The notes beneath the pieces are model-generated. The model was not told the DNA's origin. It saw only the letters and a program-made list of their open reading frames with translations, and made no database searches. A stretch of 40,247 nt of DNA from Gonapodya prolifera JEL478 (taxonomy: Eukaryota; Monoblepharomycota; Monoblepharidomycetes; Monoblepharidales; Gonapodyaceae), in assembly GCA_001574975.1 (NCBI GenBank), contig KQ965756.1, positions 348,864 through 389,110 on the forward strand, in the 5' to 3' direction. Positions 11,145-21,636 of this stretch are shown piece by piece. Each line of letters begins with the position of its first letter. The first letter of the stretch is position 1. The position numbers and the translations under genes were made by a program.

Positions 11145-14100
11145 TCACCTGCCAAAAAACTCGCCAAAGTGATGAAGATAGCCATGACCCTGCTGTTCCC
11201 TGTTGAGCTCCGCGCACGCCAAGGCGATGCCGTCCATCATGACCGCTGCGCATGAAAAAGAGTTGAGGCATCAGTGGCATCCACTGTTGTTACATCGACA
11301 ACTGCATTATTTCGAACTCACCTGGTCCGCAGGAAAATACCCCGATATCCTTGCCTGGAACGGGCACCTGGTCGCTTTCGCTTGCAGGTGCTGGGCTGTG
11401 AATCTCACGTATCTCGCGGAACAGAGTGTCAAATGATGGGCGACCAAAATGAGTGCGAGAGCGGAGGCCCGTGAAGAGAGATTTTCCATTCATCCGTTCG
11501 AAGGAACGCTCCGTAATCTGTCAGGCACAAATAGATGTTAGATAGCGAAGACTGGTACGACCGTACGTCCAAAAGGATGTAATACTTACGTAAAGCATAG
11601 TCGTCTGCAAGTCGTATTCGCCGGCGATTGCAGTGATAAATATGTGTGTCTCCAACACCCGATTCACGTCGCGTTCCTCGAGCTCTTTGATGACATCTAC
11701 CATCCATTCAAACTGCTTTTGGCTCCGGGTGATCCAGATGAAGTACGCCTTCCGAATTCGCTGCTGTGCCAAGATGCCCGGGGCAATGTTTCCATTGAAA
11801 ACGAGCTCCTTCATGATACTCGCGAATGGAGTCACACCAATACCTGCCGGGCAGTTGATCAAATCCGAGTGAGGTTGCACGGCACGCGTGGAGGGGCAAA
11901 CGCGAGTTGTTACCCACCGCCGCCGACAAAAACCGCCACAGGGTACCGAGAGTAATCCCCAAAACCACCTCCGAAAGGCCCATCAATCAGCACACTCCCT
12001 TGGTTGCTGGCCCAGATCCGATCCCGTAATTGCGTCGTCCACGGTCCAACCGTGCGCACGTGCACAGAGAGAAACGGATCGTTGGGTGCCGAGCTCAGTG
12101 TAAACGGGTGGAACTCTTTAGCAGAGATGTCGGGGATAGACATGCGGAACCACTGGCCCGCTTTGTATTCGAAGTTTGTCGGCTTCTTAAGTTTCAGAAA
12201 GGTGACATCAGAAGGAAGGAGGGCAGATTCCAAGATAGCAACTTTGTAAGCACGCCGCTGAGCACTGAAAACGGAGTCTAATCGATAAACGCTGCGAACA
12301 AAAGTTCACGTCAGAAGCAAGGTGAGGAAGAGAATAAAACGATTCCTTACACTAATGGAATCAGAATGAAGTACCAGAAGTACGGTGGCTGAACAAGCTG
12401 CGCTGCTCCGTGAACGCACATCGCGAGATACCAAATGGGATGAAGTTGATGGAACATCCAAAATACAGTGAACGCGTTCCGGCGGACGTACTTTGGTGTT
12501 TGTGATTGATCGATTTGTCAAAATTGCGTTCGACCAAAAATTTTGGAGACTTCCACACTTACGTTGTGTGAAAATGTATATATCAGTATCATGAGGATCA
12601 CTAAGACGATTCCAGAAAACCCTGTCACCGATTGCCAACAATAGTAGAAATAAGACAAAAGCTCGTCGGAGTGGTGATAGACGTCACGGAAATAGCAGAG
12701 CATATCGTCCGAAGACTGTGTTGAGAGATTATAGAAGCTGCAAACGCAACAGAAAGGTTAACCCTATACTTGGGAGTGCTCCACGAAGTCCGATACTCAC
12801 TTGAAAAAATGTCCAACGATGTGGATTAGCGACATCAATAGCCCAGTCAAAGCTACAGAATGTAAGTTTGAAGCGTCAAGCCGGACTAGTGACTACATCA
12901 ATACATCTGGCAATATGACATACCAGCGAGAATATGGAATTGCAAATGAGAATCAAAGGGAATGAGTTCGACGAGCCACGTTTGTCGGAGCCAAACAATA
13001 GTGTTTTGACACCTCCAACGAATAACTTTTTAGTTTCCTGGCGCAAAGGATTGCAAGTGCCTTCTCGTGCTTCGGTGAAAACTTACATTGAAAGAAGAAC
13101 CCAGGCATATGCCCACATTTGACCAGAAGCCGCACCTCGGGTAACTGAGCACGACATCACATTAAGACGACAATCAGGAACCCTGCACGTAATCAGTGAA
13201 GACGGAGGCTCACTTGAAACACCAAATCCCGTAATCTGCCGCAAACCGCCATGCTCCTTGTTGTAGTAGTAAACATAAAAACGCTCAAAAAATATCCCTA
13301 CGGTGGAGAGAACAAACAAGAGAATGAATAGTATCTCCCTCCTCTTGTTCGTGAGATATGTCCTCCAATAAGCCAAATTCGATCGTCTTTCTGATGATTC
13401 ATCAGCCCCAAGTTGACTCCTCATCAAAACTTCGGTGACTGTCCTTTCCAAAGTGCGAGTCTCCGGTAAGCGAAACGAGCCTCGACGCGAAATGGACCTC
13501 TTCAGAGTAGAGAGCCCACGGGAGACACTTTGCGAAAGCCTGCGATTTCTAATACTTGAGGTGGGTGGTTGGTCGAGCATAACGCTTGTGGTCGACGAAA
13601 GACGCCCCAACTCTATAATCTGTGAGGTCGAACGATGCACCAAAGGAAAATCAAATGACTCTTTCGCCGGCGATAGAGGAGAAACTGCAATGTTGGTGCT
13701 GTCATTCAGAGCAAACTTTGGCGTTTCTGTGATGGTAAGAATAATGTTTTCGCCAAACACGTTCAAAGCGTGTCGGAAATCTTCGAATGACATCCGCTCG
13801 GTTGAGCCACCTCGATGGCGTTCGATCTCCTCCCACCACGAATCCACCACGGCAGCAGAAGCATCATTTATAGCTTCGCCACCCACTTCCACTCCAGTAG
13901 ACCCATCGTTCAGAAGAGACGTGAGCATCGTAACGAGTTCTCCCCGAGAGAGCATTCCATCGGCATCAAGATCTACACATTGGTCGTTGTGAGACCACGA
14001 TTATTGGTGAAGTTAATCTACCAAACTTACCGTGCAAATCAAACAACAGACGGATTTTCGCCTCGACATTCCCGCTATTAAAAATGACCATCATATCTAG

Positions 14101-17100
14101 GAGCTCCGTAAATTGTGCGTATCCGTTTCTATCCCTGTCAACTCGATTAAATATTTGCGTAGCGAAAAGTGAATGTTTGTCGATACGGAATGCCGCAGCA
14201 AACTCGTCACGGGAGAGTTCGGCTTGAGCCAGTCCACCAACGGCCATGGCTCCATTTGAAGACTTGGTCCGCTCCTTCCACCAGCTGCGATCGGTAGTGC
14301 CTGTGACCGAATCACCCTTCTGCGGTGCAACGATATGCGCTTCGGAAGTGCGCCATCAAGCAGTTAATAGTAAACGTTGAGGTATCGCTCGTCCCCACTT
14401 ACCTATCTCCCGGAAAAATTGTCCAATCGCCGTTGTCCACTGCGCCCGGCTGACGAGTTCGGTTTTCAGTTCGCGGTGTGACCTCAATACAACTTCTGGG
14501 ACTTTCGATAGCCCAGCTGTGTCAAGCAAGCTCAACAGTCGGTGGATAAATTCATCGCGCTTAGCAGCATCGGAGAATCGGAGCCAGATCTGGTGATTTG
14601 TAAACAAATAATCAGGGCTAAGTTCGGTAAATCAATAAGTGGTAGAGCCACCCACATCATACTCCTTAGGCACTTTAATAACAACCTCCGGAACCTCCGG
14701 ATCTGCGCGGCTTCCAACCAAAAGCCACTTCCTCCGTGTGTAGCCCCACGAGTTGACGTTCCCTTCTGGTTTTGTTGGGCAGAGCTTACCCTGCATTACA
14801 TCCCCAAAACGCTCGTACGGAACGTCCCGAAGAACTTTGCCAAAATCATTCGGCTTAACGAGCCGGATCTTGTCTGCCATCAAAATGGCAGCGATATCAG
14901 TTCCCATCGACAGGTCTACTGAGTCAGGTTGTGGCGTTTCTCCATTTGTAGTGGTGATCGCAGTGGGAACCCTCCCAGCAAACTCTGTTGCGAAAAATGT
15001 GTCAGTCAAGTCTCCTCCGGCGGACTCTCGCACTTCGATCCGTTCCTTTCGAGATTGGTCTTCCACCATCTTCCTGCGAGACTTGGCATTCTTGATAAGC
15101 AAGCTCCTCCACCACTTCGCGAGCGGAACAGTAGCTAACGCCAAGAGAGCTAACATCAACGAAGCGACGATGACCGCTGTGATTTGATACCCAGATAGCG
15201 TCAAATAATCAAAACGCTGCGGAGGTGTACAGATAGAGTCCACTGCATCGGTCCCATTGATCTGCCCCGGTTGATGACAATAGAACTCGCTTGGTGGCGC
15301 GTGCCACACGTCTTGTTGAAGCGCCCAATCTGGTATCCCAGTGTTGCGAATTATGATGGCCCTCATCGAATTGTTTGAGCTGCGAATGTAAGCGATCTCG
15401 GCGGGCGTGAAATATCCAGAACTAGGGTTCGCAAACCAAAAGCGGTCAGCGTCGCGGATTCGAGTGAACTGATCGGTGAGTACTCTAAATTACAACAGCG
15501 CGAAGTCAAATTTCATCGAACAGACAATTGTAGTTCAACTCACGCAGCAAACAAATCCCCCATTTCACCACCCGTCGTCTCCAGCAGCCCTCCAACCCAA
15601 ACGTCAATGTCGTTCAGGTTCCCGCCGTATAGTTCTTCCATCCGTTTCGCGACTGGTTTAATGCCATTCACAGGTACGTCCCAGTCACCAGTAATGTTCT
15701 GGAAAGACGTTATAGTTGCGAGATTGAAGAACCGGCGTGCGGTGTTGTAGTCGGGGAGACCTTTGCATATACGAATTCTTGTGATGAGTTTTCGTCATCG
15801 AAGCCGGTGATGTAGCACCACCGCACCTTCTTCCCTCCCCCTTTGAATGTTAATCGCCATTAGATCTCGCCGTGACATCTCCAAGGGGCCATAAGCAAAC
15901 CCTCTGAGATCCTCGACGACTATATTGTCTTCTCGTTCTGTGATCTGCGCCGTCATTCCCAAAAGGAAAGCATCCAAGTCGGTCTGGCTACCATTCACAA
16001 AGGCGCCGTTAAAGGCGTTATTCGAGGCGATATTGCTCCAAGAGAACGAGGCATTGGCGAGAAAGTCGCTCATGGTATTTGCACCCAGGTACTCTGGGTC
16101 GGATAGAATAGAAATCAGAGGGGTATCTCAGCACTAGGTTTAGGATCGCAGGAAGCTCACCATTCGGGTTCCAGTAACTGTTACATGTACGGAAGGTCTT
16201 TCCGGTCAAAAAATGACAAGAGCCTGCTAGACCAGCAGTCGAGTTATTTGGGTCTGCAAAGCCAACCGTTCGCCTCCATACGGCAGGTGGGACCAACGTA
16301 TGACCATATCTTAACGGGTCGAGGATGTTGAGATGATTCCGAGATCAGTGTCGAGTTTGAAAACTAACCTCATCGCGGCAGCATGGAAAATGGTAGCGAT
16401 TTGAGGATGGCTACGAGGATCGTAGCCCTTGTACGATGGAAGTTGACGGCCTGTGAACACGGGGAACCATTCTTCGGTGACAACCTGTGAGTTCGAAGGA
16501 CATAAGAACGGTCACGACGAAGACAGTCGAATATGACGCTGTGTTAGTGCATTAACGCATTCCCATAACAAATGATCCTGATTACCTTTTGGTAAAGTGC
16601 AATGACCCATCGTCTGGCCTCATTAAAAAGACGTTCATCGTCCCAATCCGGGTGAAGCACTTTCAACCGAGCAGCTTGGAAATTGTGCTCTCGGAACCAC
16701 AAAGTGCCCATGGAGAGTAGCATCGGGGTCTCGCTATTTGTTAGGCGAAGGTATAAGCAAAGTGATCCTTGGATATAAATAGTGAACAGTCCAAGAACCT
16801 ACTTTCCTCTCGTGTTACCTTGCCGGTGGCTGCGAAAAGGTGATTTGAGTACATGGTCCCTAGGTGGCGCGGGGTTCGCCAAGGGCAGGCCACCGTTGTT
16901 GAAGGCGGGGAATTTACCAGAGTTGTCGGCAAGAAGGGTGCCGTTGACATGTGAGCGGAGTGCGTTGGACCTGGAAGTTATGGGAGTATTACACGCGAAA
17001 AAAACGTGTAGAGTGGCAGCGATAACAGTTGAACCCCGTCAGCAGCGCATGTGGGTGCAGACGAGTCTGTGCATTCACTCACCACACTCGCGACGTCCCG

Positions 17101-18790
17101 TACACCACACCCCCATCAATCCACGGTGTGATCTCGTTCATCTGCGCCCTGCGAGAGTTGATCGCAAGCCCCGACGCGGCGTCGTATCGCGTGCGGGCGA
17201 GAGGAATGATGGTCTTGCCGGTGCCCGTGGGGTCAAACAGAGGGTCGCCGGCGGGAATGGCGATGTTGAAGTGGTCAATAGGGCAGTGTGGTCGTTGGGT
17301 GTCGACGATTTCGTGCACGACCTGCTCGGCTGGAGAGGTGTACATGTCGTTGGGAGGAGAAAGGTGGGTTCAGAAACGATGGAGTGAGAGGGAGAGACGA
17401 ATGCATAAACGATGCTAGCGTATGCATTCTTTTGCCTCCTGGGGGAAAGTTCCGACCACATTCCGTGTTGTTCACATCTAGCTTCCGTTCAATCAATCCT
17501 GGTCGTCGCACTCCACAAACTCCACCCGAAAGACATCAATGGGCTTCTGTGGCTCACCAAAGAATGTCATAAACACCGTCTTCCCTTTCGCATTCCCGAG
17601 TCCGGATTGCCCTCCCATGAGTTCCAACGAGAGTGTCCTGGGGTTGGGCCGGTCCGCACCTGCTGGCGCTTTGACGCCATCTGCATACTGCGATGGGGGT
17701 AGGTGAAGCATGGGGGAATCGACAGAACCCTAAAGGAGGGACATTGTTAATAAACTTGGCAACGACTTGCGCTTTATCGGGCGGATGACGGGAGGCCTTC
17801 CATCAATCGAGCAACATCTTCCACTGCAGCTCCGATGGCCGCGCTGGAGAGGATCTCTCAGTAAAAGCATCGATGCGCTTCCCTCGGTCCTCTCAGCACA
17901 GAACGGGAGATCACAAGCACGCGACGCAATTGTATAGACCCCACTCTCCGCGACGATGGATTCGATGCGCATTTTTTGCTGAGGATCGTGACGCGTGTCC
18001 AACTCACAAGACTCGGTAACGCAAGATTATTGTAGAATCCATCCCAAGGTGGAAACTCCCGCCACGGCTCATCATCGAAGCGATTGTCCGATGGTGCAGG
18101 CGGGAAAGCGACCACGAACGTATTCGCGATGCCAAACTTCGAGCTGTTGATTGTTGTGCCGGTGATGCCGTTGTTTGGAGTGACATTCAACGTGTTATTC
18201 CCGCTTATAAGAGCGACTTGTGCCGTGGTCGTTGAAGTCGTTGAAGCTGTTGAAGTTGTTGACGATGAGGAAGAAGACGCGATGGTGGTGGTAGCGAGCG
18301 GGAATATTGTTGATTTGGTGACTTTTGTCGTGGTCGAGGCCATAACCGATGTGGTGGTCCCTTCTGTAGGGCCCATCCCCGGTTCCCAACTGAAATGTGA
18401 CATCTCTGGAGTGGGAGACATTGGCGCTGAGCCCTCAATCCAGACGCAGTCGCCGGGTGACTTGAGCGGACGGCTTTACCTGTGTCTGGCGGCAATCTCC
18501 CGGTTGGTTTTGTGATACAGGGTTTTGCACGTCCCTTTCCCCCCTTTTTCTGGGATAGGAAACCCCTGGCGGGCGGACATTCGCCCCGTCGTCCACCACT
18601 GGGATGGGACCAATTCTGCTCTGTTTTGAGTCTGTAACTCCAATTAACTTACCGTACAGACACTCTGAGATTTGTAGCAAAGGCCGTAGAGAGTGTGGGC
18701 AGGTGGCGCAGTCTTTGTTTTGGTACAGTGTCTGTCAGGTTTGAGGGGAGTCACAATAGTTGTCCCGATCAGGTAACATACGGAGAGCAT
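11145..18790 (-). CDS. DUOX: Dual oxidase: haem peroxidase + EF-hands + NADPH oxidase
   Basis: Minus-strand exons: 18790-18653, 18631-18480, 18389-18008, 17729-17558, 17329-17083, 16970-16803, 16733-16586, 16484-16369, 16309-16161, 16093-15827, 15760-15544, 15484-14656, 14589-14403, 14339-14031, 13972-13214, 13144-13087, 13012-12924, 12852-12801, 12737-12563, 12490-12351, 12291-11918, 11843-11590, 11517-11322, 11245-11145; 1,892 aa. Order: short secretion-like start; Ser/Thr-rich stalk (about 100-150); animal haem-peroxidase domain (about 190-720) starting [16 protein letters not shown]; helix 817-841; PH-like region to KEYDIWLRF; EF-hands 1125-1136 and 1161-1172; Ser/Arg-rich linker; six-helix ferric-reductase core with haem ligands His1459, His1473, His1552 and His1565; FAD motif HPFTLSSAP (1646-1654); NADPH motifs GGGIGVTPF and CGP (1857-1859). 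The enzyme moves electrons from cytosolic NADPH through FAD and two haems to O2 outside, making H2O2 on calcium binding. It is divergent from DUOXA, its maturation partner. The two N-terminal exons are the only uncertain part. Confidence 0.93.
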
Positions 18791-18969
18791 TGAGACCGGT
18801 ACGAGCCTTTCCCTGAACCTGACCTGGGTCTGGGACCACGCAAAGAGCAACGAATCTGCTGCGTGCGACATCCAGCAGAGAATCGCGGGGTTCGCGTTGC
18901 TGTGTATCCGTCTCAAGCACCCAACCACTGTACGGCGGCCAGTACCGTACCAACTCCACTAAGTACGGC
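18791..18969. promoter_or_regulatory. Shared bidirectional DUOX/DUOXA promoter region
   Basis: Only 179 bp separate the proposed DUOX start (18790, minus) from the DUOXA start (18970, plus), so both 5' leaders and core promoters must fit here or overlap the genes. The sequence holds GTACGG at 18930-18935, its reverse complement CCGTAC at 18945-18950, and a second GTACGG at 18963-18968. Together they form a short inverted repeat plus one direct copy. No TATA box is evident. The boundary depends on the DUOX N-terminal model. Confidence 0.6.
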
Positions 18970-21149
18970 ATGTCAATATTCAGCGTGCTCCCCGCAGATT
19001 CTTCCGCATTCGGTCTCTTCCGTGAGCCACCGTGGCCTTCGGTGTGGCCCGCCGATGTTACACCATGGCGTAAGTTCTTCAACCCTCTTCGCCGGGTGAT
19101 CGACTGACCCCTAATGGATCAAAATTTGGACATAAACCTGCGTTCCTAGAATTCTACTATGAGGGAGTCACGATAACTTCGGTTTACGTGTTGATCCTGT
19201 GTGCAGCGCTGGTTTCGCTCCCGACATTCAACTATAAGATTCCTGTGAGTCGTCCATAATTGCAAGGGCGCCGCCACTCCTTCTGTGAGCGACACTAACC
19301 AAGCTCCTTTCGACTGGCCTGGCTCACTCCAGCGCACACGAAATGCCATCATCATCTTTTTCTGTGCCCTTTACATCTCGTACGCCATTGTCCCCCTCGG
19401 CATCTTCGGGTATTCTTGGTGTACTGGCACCATCGATTCACGCATGCCCCTCGCGTATGGCTCCCAGGGATTGGAGGTTCGAGCGAGAGTGGGGGTGCAT
19501 ATCGGGGTCCTTGGTGTGAATATCACCATGGAAGGTACGTGTTGGGCAATAAGATCACAGCGGAAGAACAGATCCGGATGTTGCCGGGGGCTTTCTATCG
19601 TACGTGGTGCATTCAATATTGCTGTCCCATCACGCCCGCAGGCCTTCCAGTGAACCAACAGAACCGTACTATCTTCTACAACGAGCATTTCTCGTGGTCA
19701 GATCCGTGGGGTCAAGGTCGCGTCGGGTTCGGCAAGTGCGTCTTTTCACGTGTCGTACTGTTCCCCATCAATTACTGACCAGATTTTAACTTAACTTTGC
19801 CGTCCTTCCGTGCACACACAAAGGTACGGAAACGTGTTCAACCGTGGCTACCGAGAACGGCAAATCCACGGTGTACCGACGCCTATCCAATGGGTCGCTG
19901 AGTACTTCACGTTGGACGGAGAGTGGGTGCGCTGGGGCAGGAACTATGCCAGGGGGGCCCACTACACTTTCGAAATGCTAAGGTAAGTTGGGTTCACAGG
20001 GAAGCTGGCCATGACAGCTCGTCGGGCTAGCATCTGATCACGCACTTCGATCCCGCCTCCTGGTAGAGTCTCTACCGGAGGTCTCATCATCGTGTTCGCC
20101 ATATACTGCGTCGGCGCCTACCACATCGGCGCCTGGCTCACCTTCGTCATCGGTGCCCTCCTCATCGCTTCTATGGCCACCTTCGCAGCGTATGCCGGTC
20201 CTGTGTGGAACCTAGAACCATTGATCATTCCTTTCAGGGACGGTAACCTGACATGCTCGCATGGGGCGAGTTTTTGGAACGTTGTGGCGGCGGGAATTTT
20301 ATGTATGGTGGGCAGTCTGGCGTCCACTGGTTTCGCTTGGGGCGGGTGAGTGCATATCAAGAGTTCGCAACGTGTGTGCATCTCAAGTAAACCATTTTTT
20401 TTTGCTCGTTCAGCGCCTTTTATACAGAAGACTGCGACGAAACCGCCGCATACAACACATTTCCCATGGGCCAGAGTAACGGACCCAGGCAGTCCAAGGA
20501 TGCAAAGCCGTCAGAAGGTTCCAGCTTGGAGCCCAAACCTATTACTCTCCACAAATCCTCGACATTTACGGTACATGCCTCCAATAAACCGCCTTCCCCA
20601 ACAAACAAACGCAACCGTGGGCGCGCACCACCACGTCTGGCATTATCCCGTTTGCTATCTCGTTCAAACACTTCGAGGCCCGTCACTTGGGGACCCTCAA
20701 GCTTCAGATCGAAAAGGAACTCCTCGGATGTCGACCAGGATGTGATAACACCATCCACGACGACTCCTGAGGATACGCAACAACGACTGGGACTGGAGCA
20801 CCTCTTGGTACACAAAGAGCAGCGATCAGAGAGGCTTCAAGCTGCGTTCTTGTCGCATACAGAGCGCCGATCACCAGAGCTCCAACCTGCCTTCTTGTCG
20901 GACAGGCCCTTGGAGTCGCTTTTGCTGGATCCAGAGATGCAGCAAATGTCGCCCACTTCTGGACGATTCGAGAGTCAGCTGTACCCATCTTTAAAAGCAC
21001 TTCGGCGGCTGAAACCATCTCCGGAGCCTACCGCCAATCAGTCGTCACCACCGCAGTTTGGATCACCAATATCATACATTCGCCGCGGGTCGCGTGTTCG
21101 GCTTGTTGTGCCTGAAGGGTCTGATCCATGGGAGAGTGGTGACGAGTAG
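18970..21149 (+). CDS. DUOXA: Dual oxidase maturation factor
   Basis: Seven exons: 18970-19069, 19150-19244, 19333-19534, 19642-19735, 19824-19982, 20067-20345, 20414-21149; 554 aa. The plan is that of animal DUOXA: a short outer N-terminus, helix 42-58 (SVYVLILCAALVSLP), helix 70-90, a large extracellular loop, then three helices in exon 6 (about 222-308). The loop carries the most diagnostic stretch, VRARVGVHIGVLGVNITMEG, followed by LPVNQQNRTIFYNEHFSW, with sequons at Asn128 and Asn140, and ARGAHYTFEMLR before the third helix. DUOXA carries DUOX from the ER to the cell surface and remains its partner. The last exon adds a cytosolic tail of about 240 residues rich in Ser, Pro and Arg, much longer than animal versions; its role is unknown. 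All six introns are GT-AG with matching phases. Its promoter is shared with DUOX. Confidence 0.92.
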
Positions 21150-21636
21150 TCTGAAGGGTGAACTGTAATTTCGTATCTTGATTTTTTTTTTGTTGCAAAA
21201 GTTAGAACATTGCTTCGTAACTGTGAAAGAACAGCGAAGTTCATTGCCATTTCACGATGCTGAGTCATTGAGAAGTCCTACAAGAGCAACAAGTGTGGAC
21301 ATTGACAGGACGTATTCATTCTTTTGATGCTTTGCTTCTTCCAAGTCTTTGTGGACAAAAAGAGCATTTCAGCAACCAAAAACTAACTAAACTACATAAC
21401 TTGTTTGCGCGACCACAGCCCAATCCTGAATTCTGAGCCTTCAGTCTTCCAATGCCCACGCGGAATCGCAACATCACATCTTACCGGAATTAATTATTTT
21501 ATCGGTTGAGCTTTCGCACTCCTCCCCAACGATCTCCATTTTCTGCGCCGACTTCCGGTCGACTCAGTGTTTCCCAACAACAATTCCGTCCGGTAACCGC
21601 AACGGCCTGTCATCAACCCACGGCCTCGCAGAAACG
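21150..21636. other. Intergenic region
   Basis: 487 bp between the DUOXA stop and the MscL start, same strand. It is AT-richer than the genes (T9 run near 21182) and fits a 3' UTR followed by a promoter. No exon or RNA gene seen. Confidence 0.5.

Noticed and set aside
16741-16950. Alternative frame ([12 protein letters not shown]) in the DUOX peroxidase region
   Set aside because: The frame ending in RQGNTRGNE joins the next exon as [23 protein letters not shown]-like sequence, matching the peroxidase family; the other frame does not.
18735-19082. Minus-strand frame starting MPYLVELVRYWPP as the first DUOX exon
   Set aside because: It overlaps the DUOXA start codon and first exon and needs a poorer downstream acceptor (GAG before ATG) than the chosen model.
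19285-19332. DUOXA exon 3 starting at the ATG-like MSDTNQAPFDWPG
   Set aside because: This lies in intron 2; the acceptor at 19331-19332 gives phase 0 continuity from YKIP into RTRNAIIIFF.
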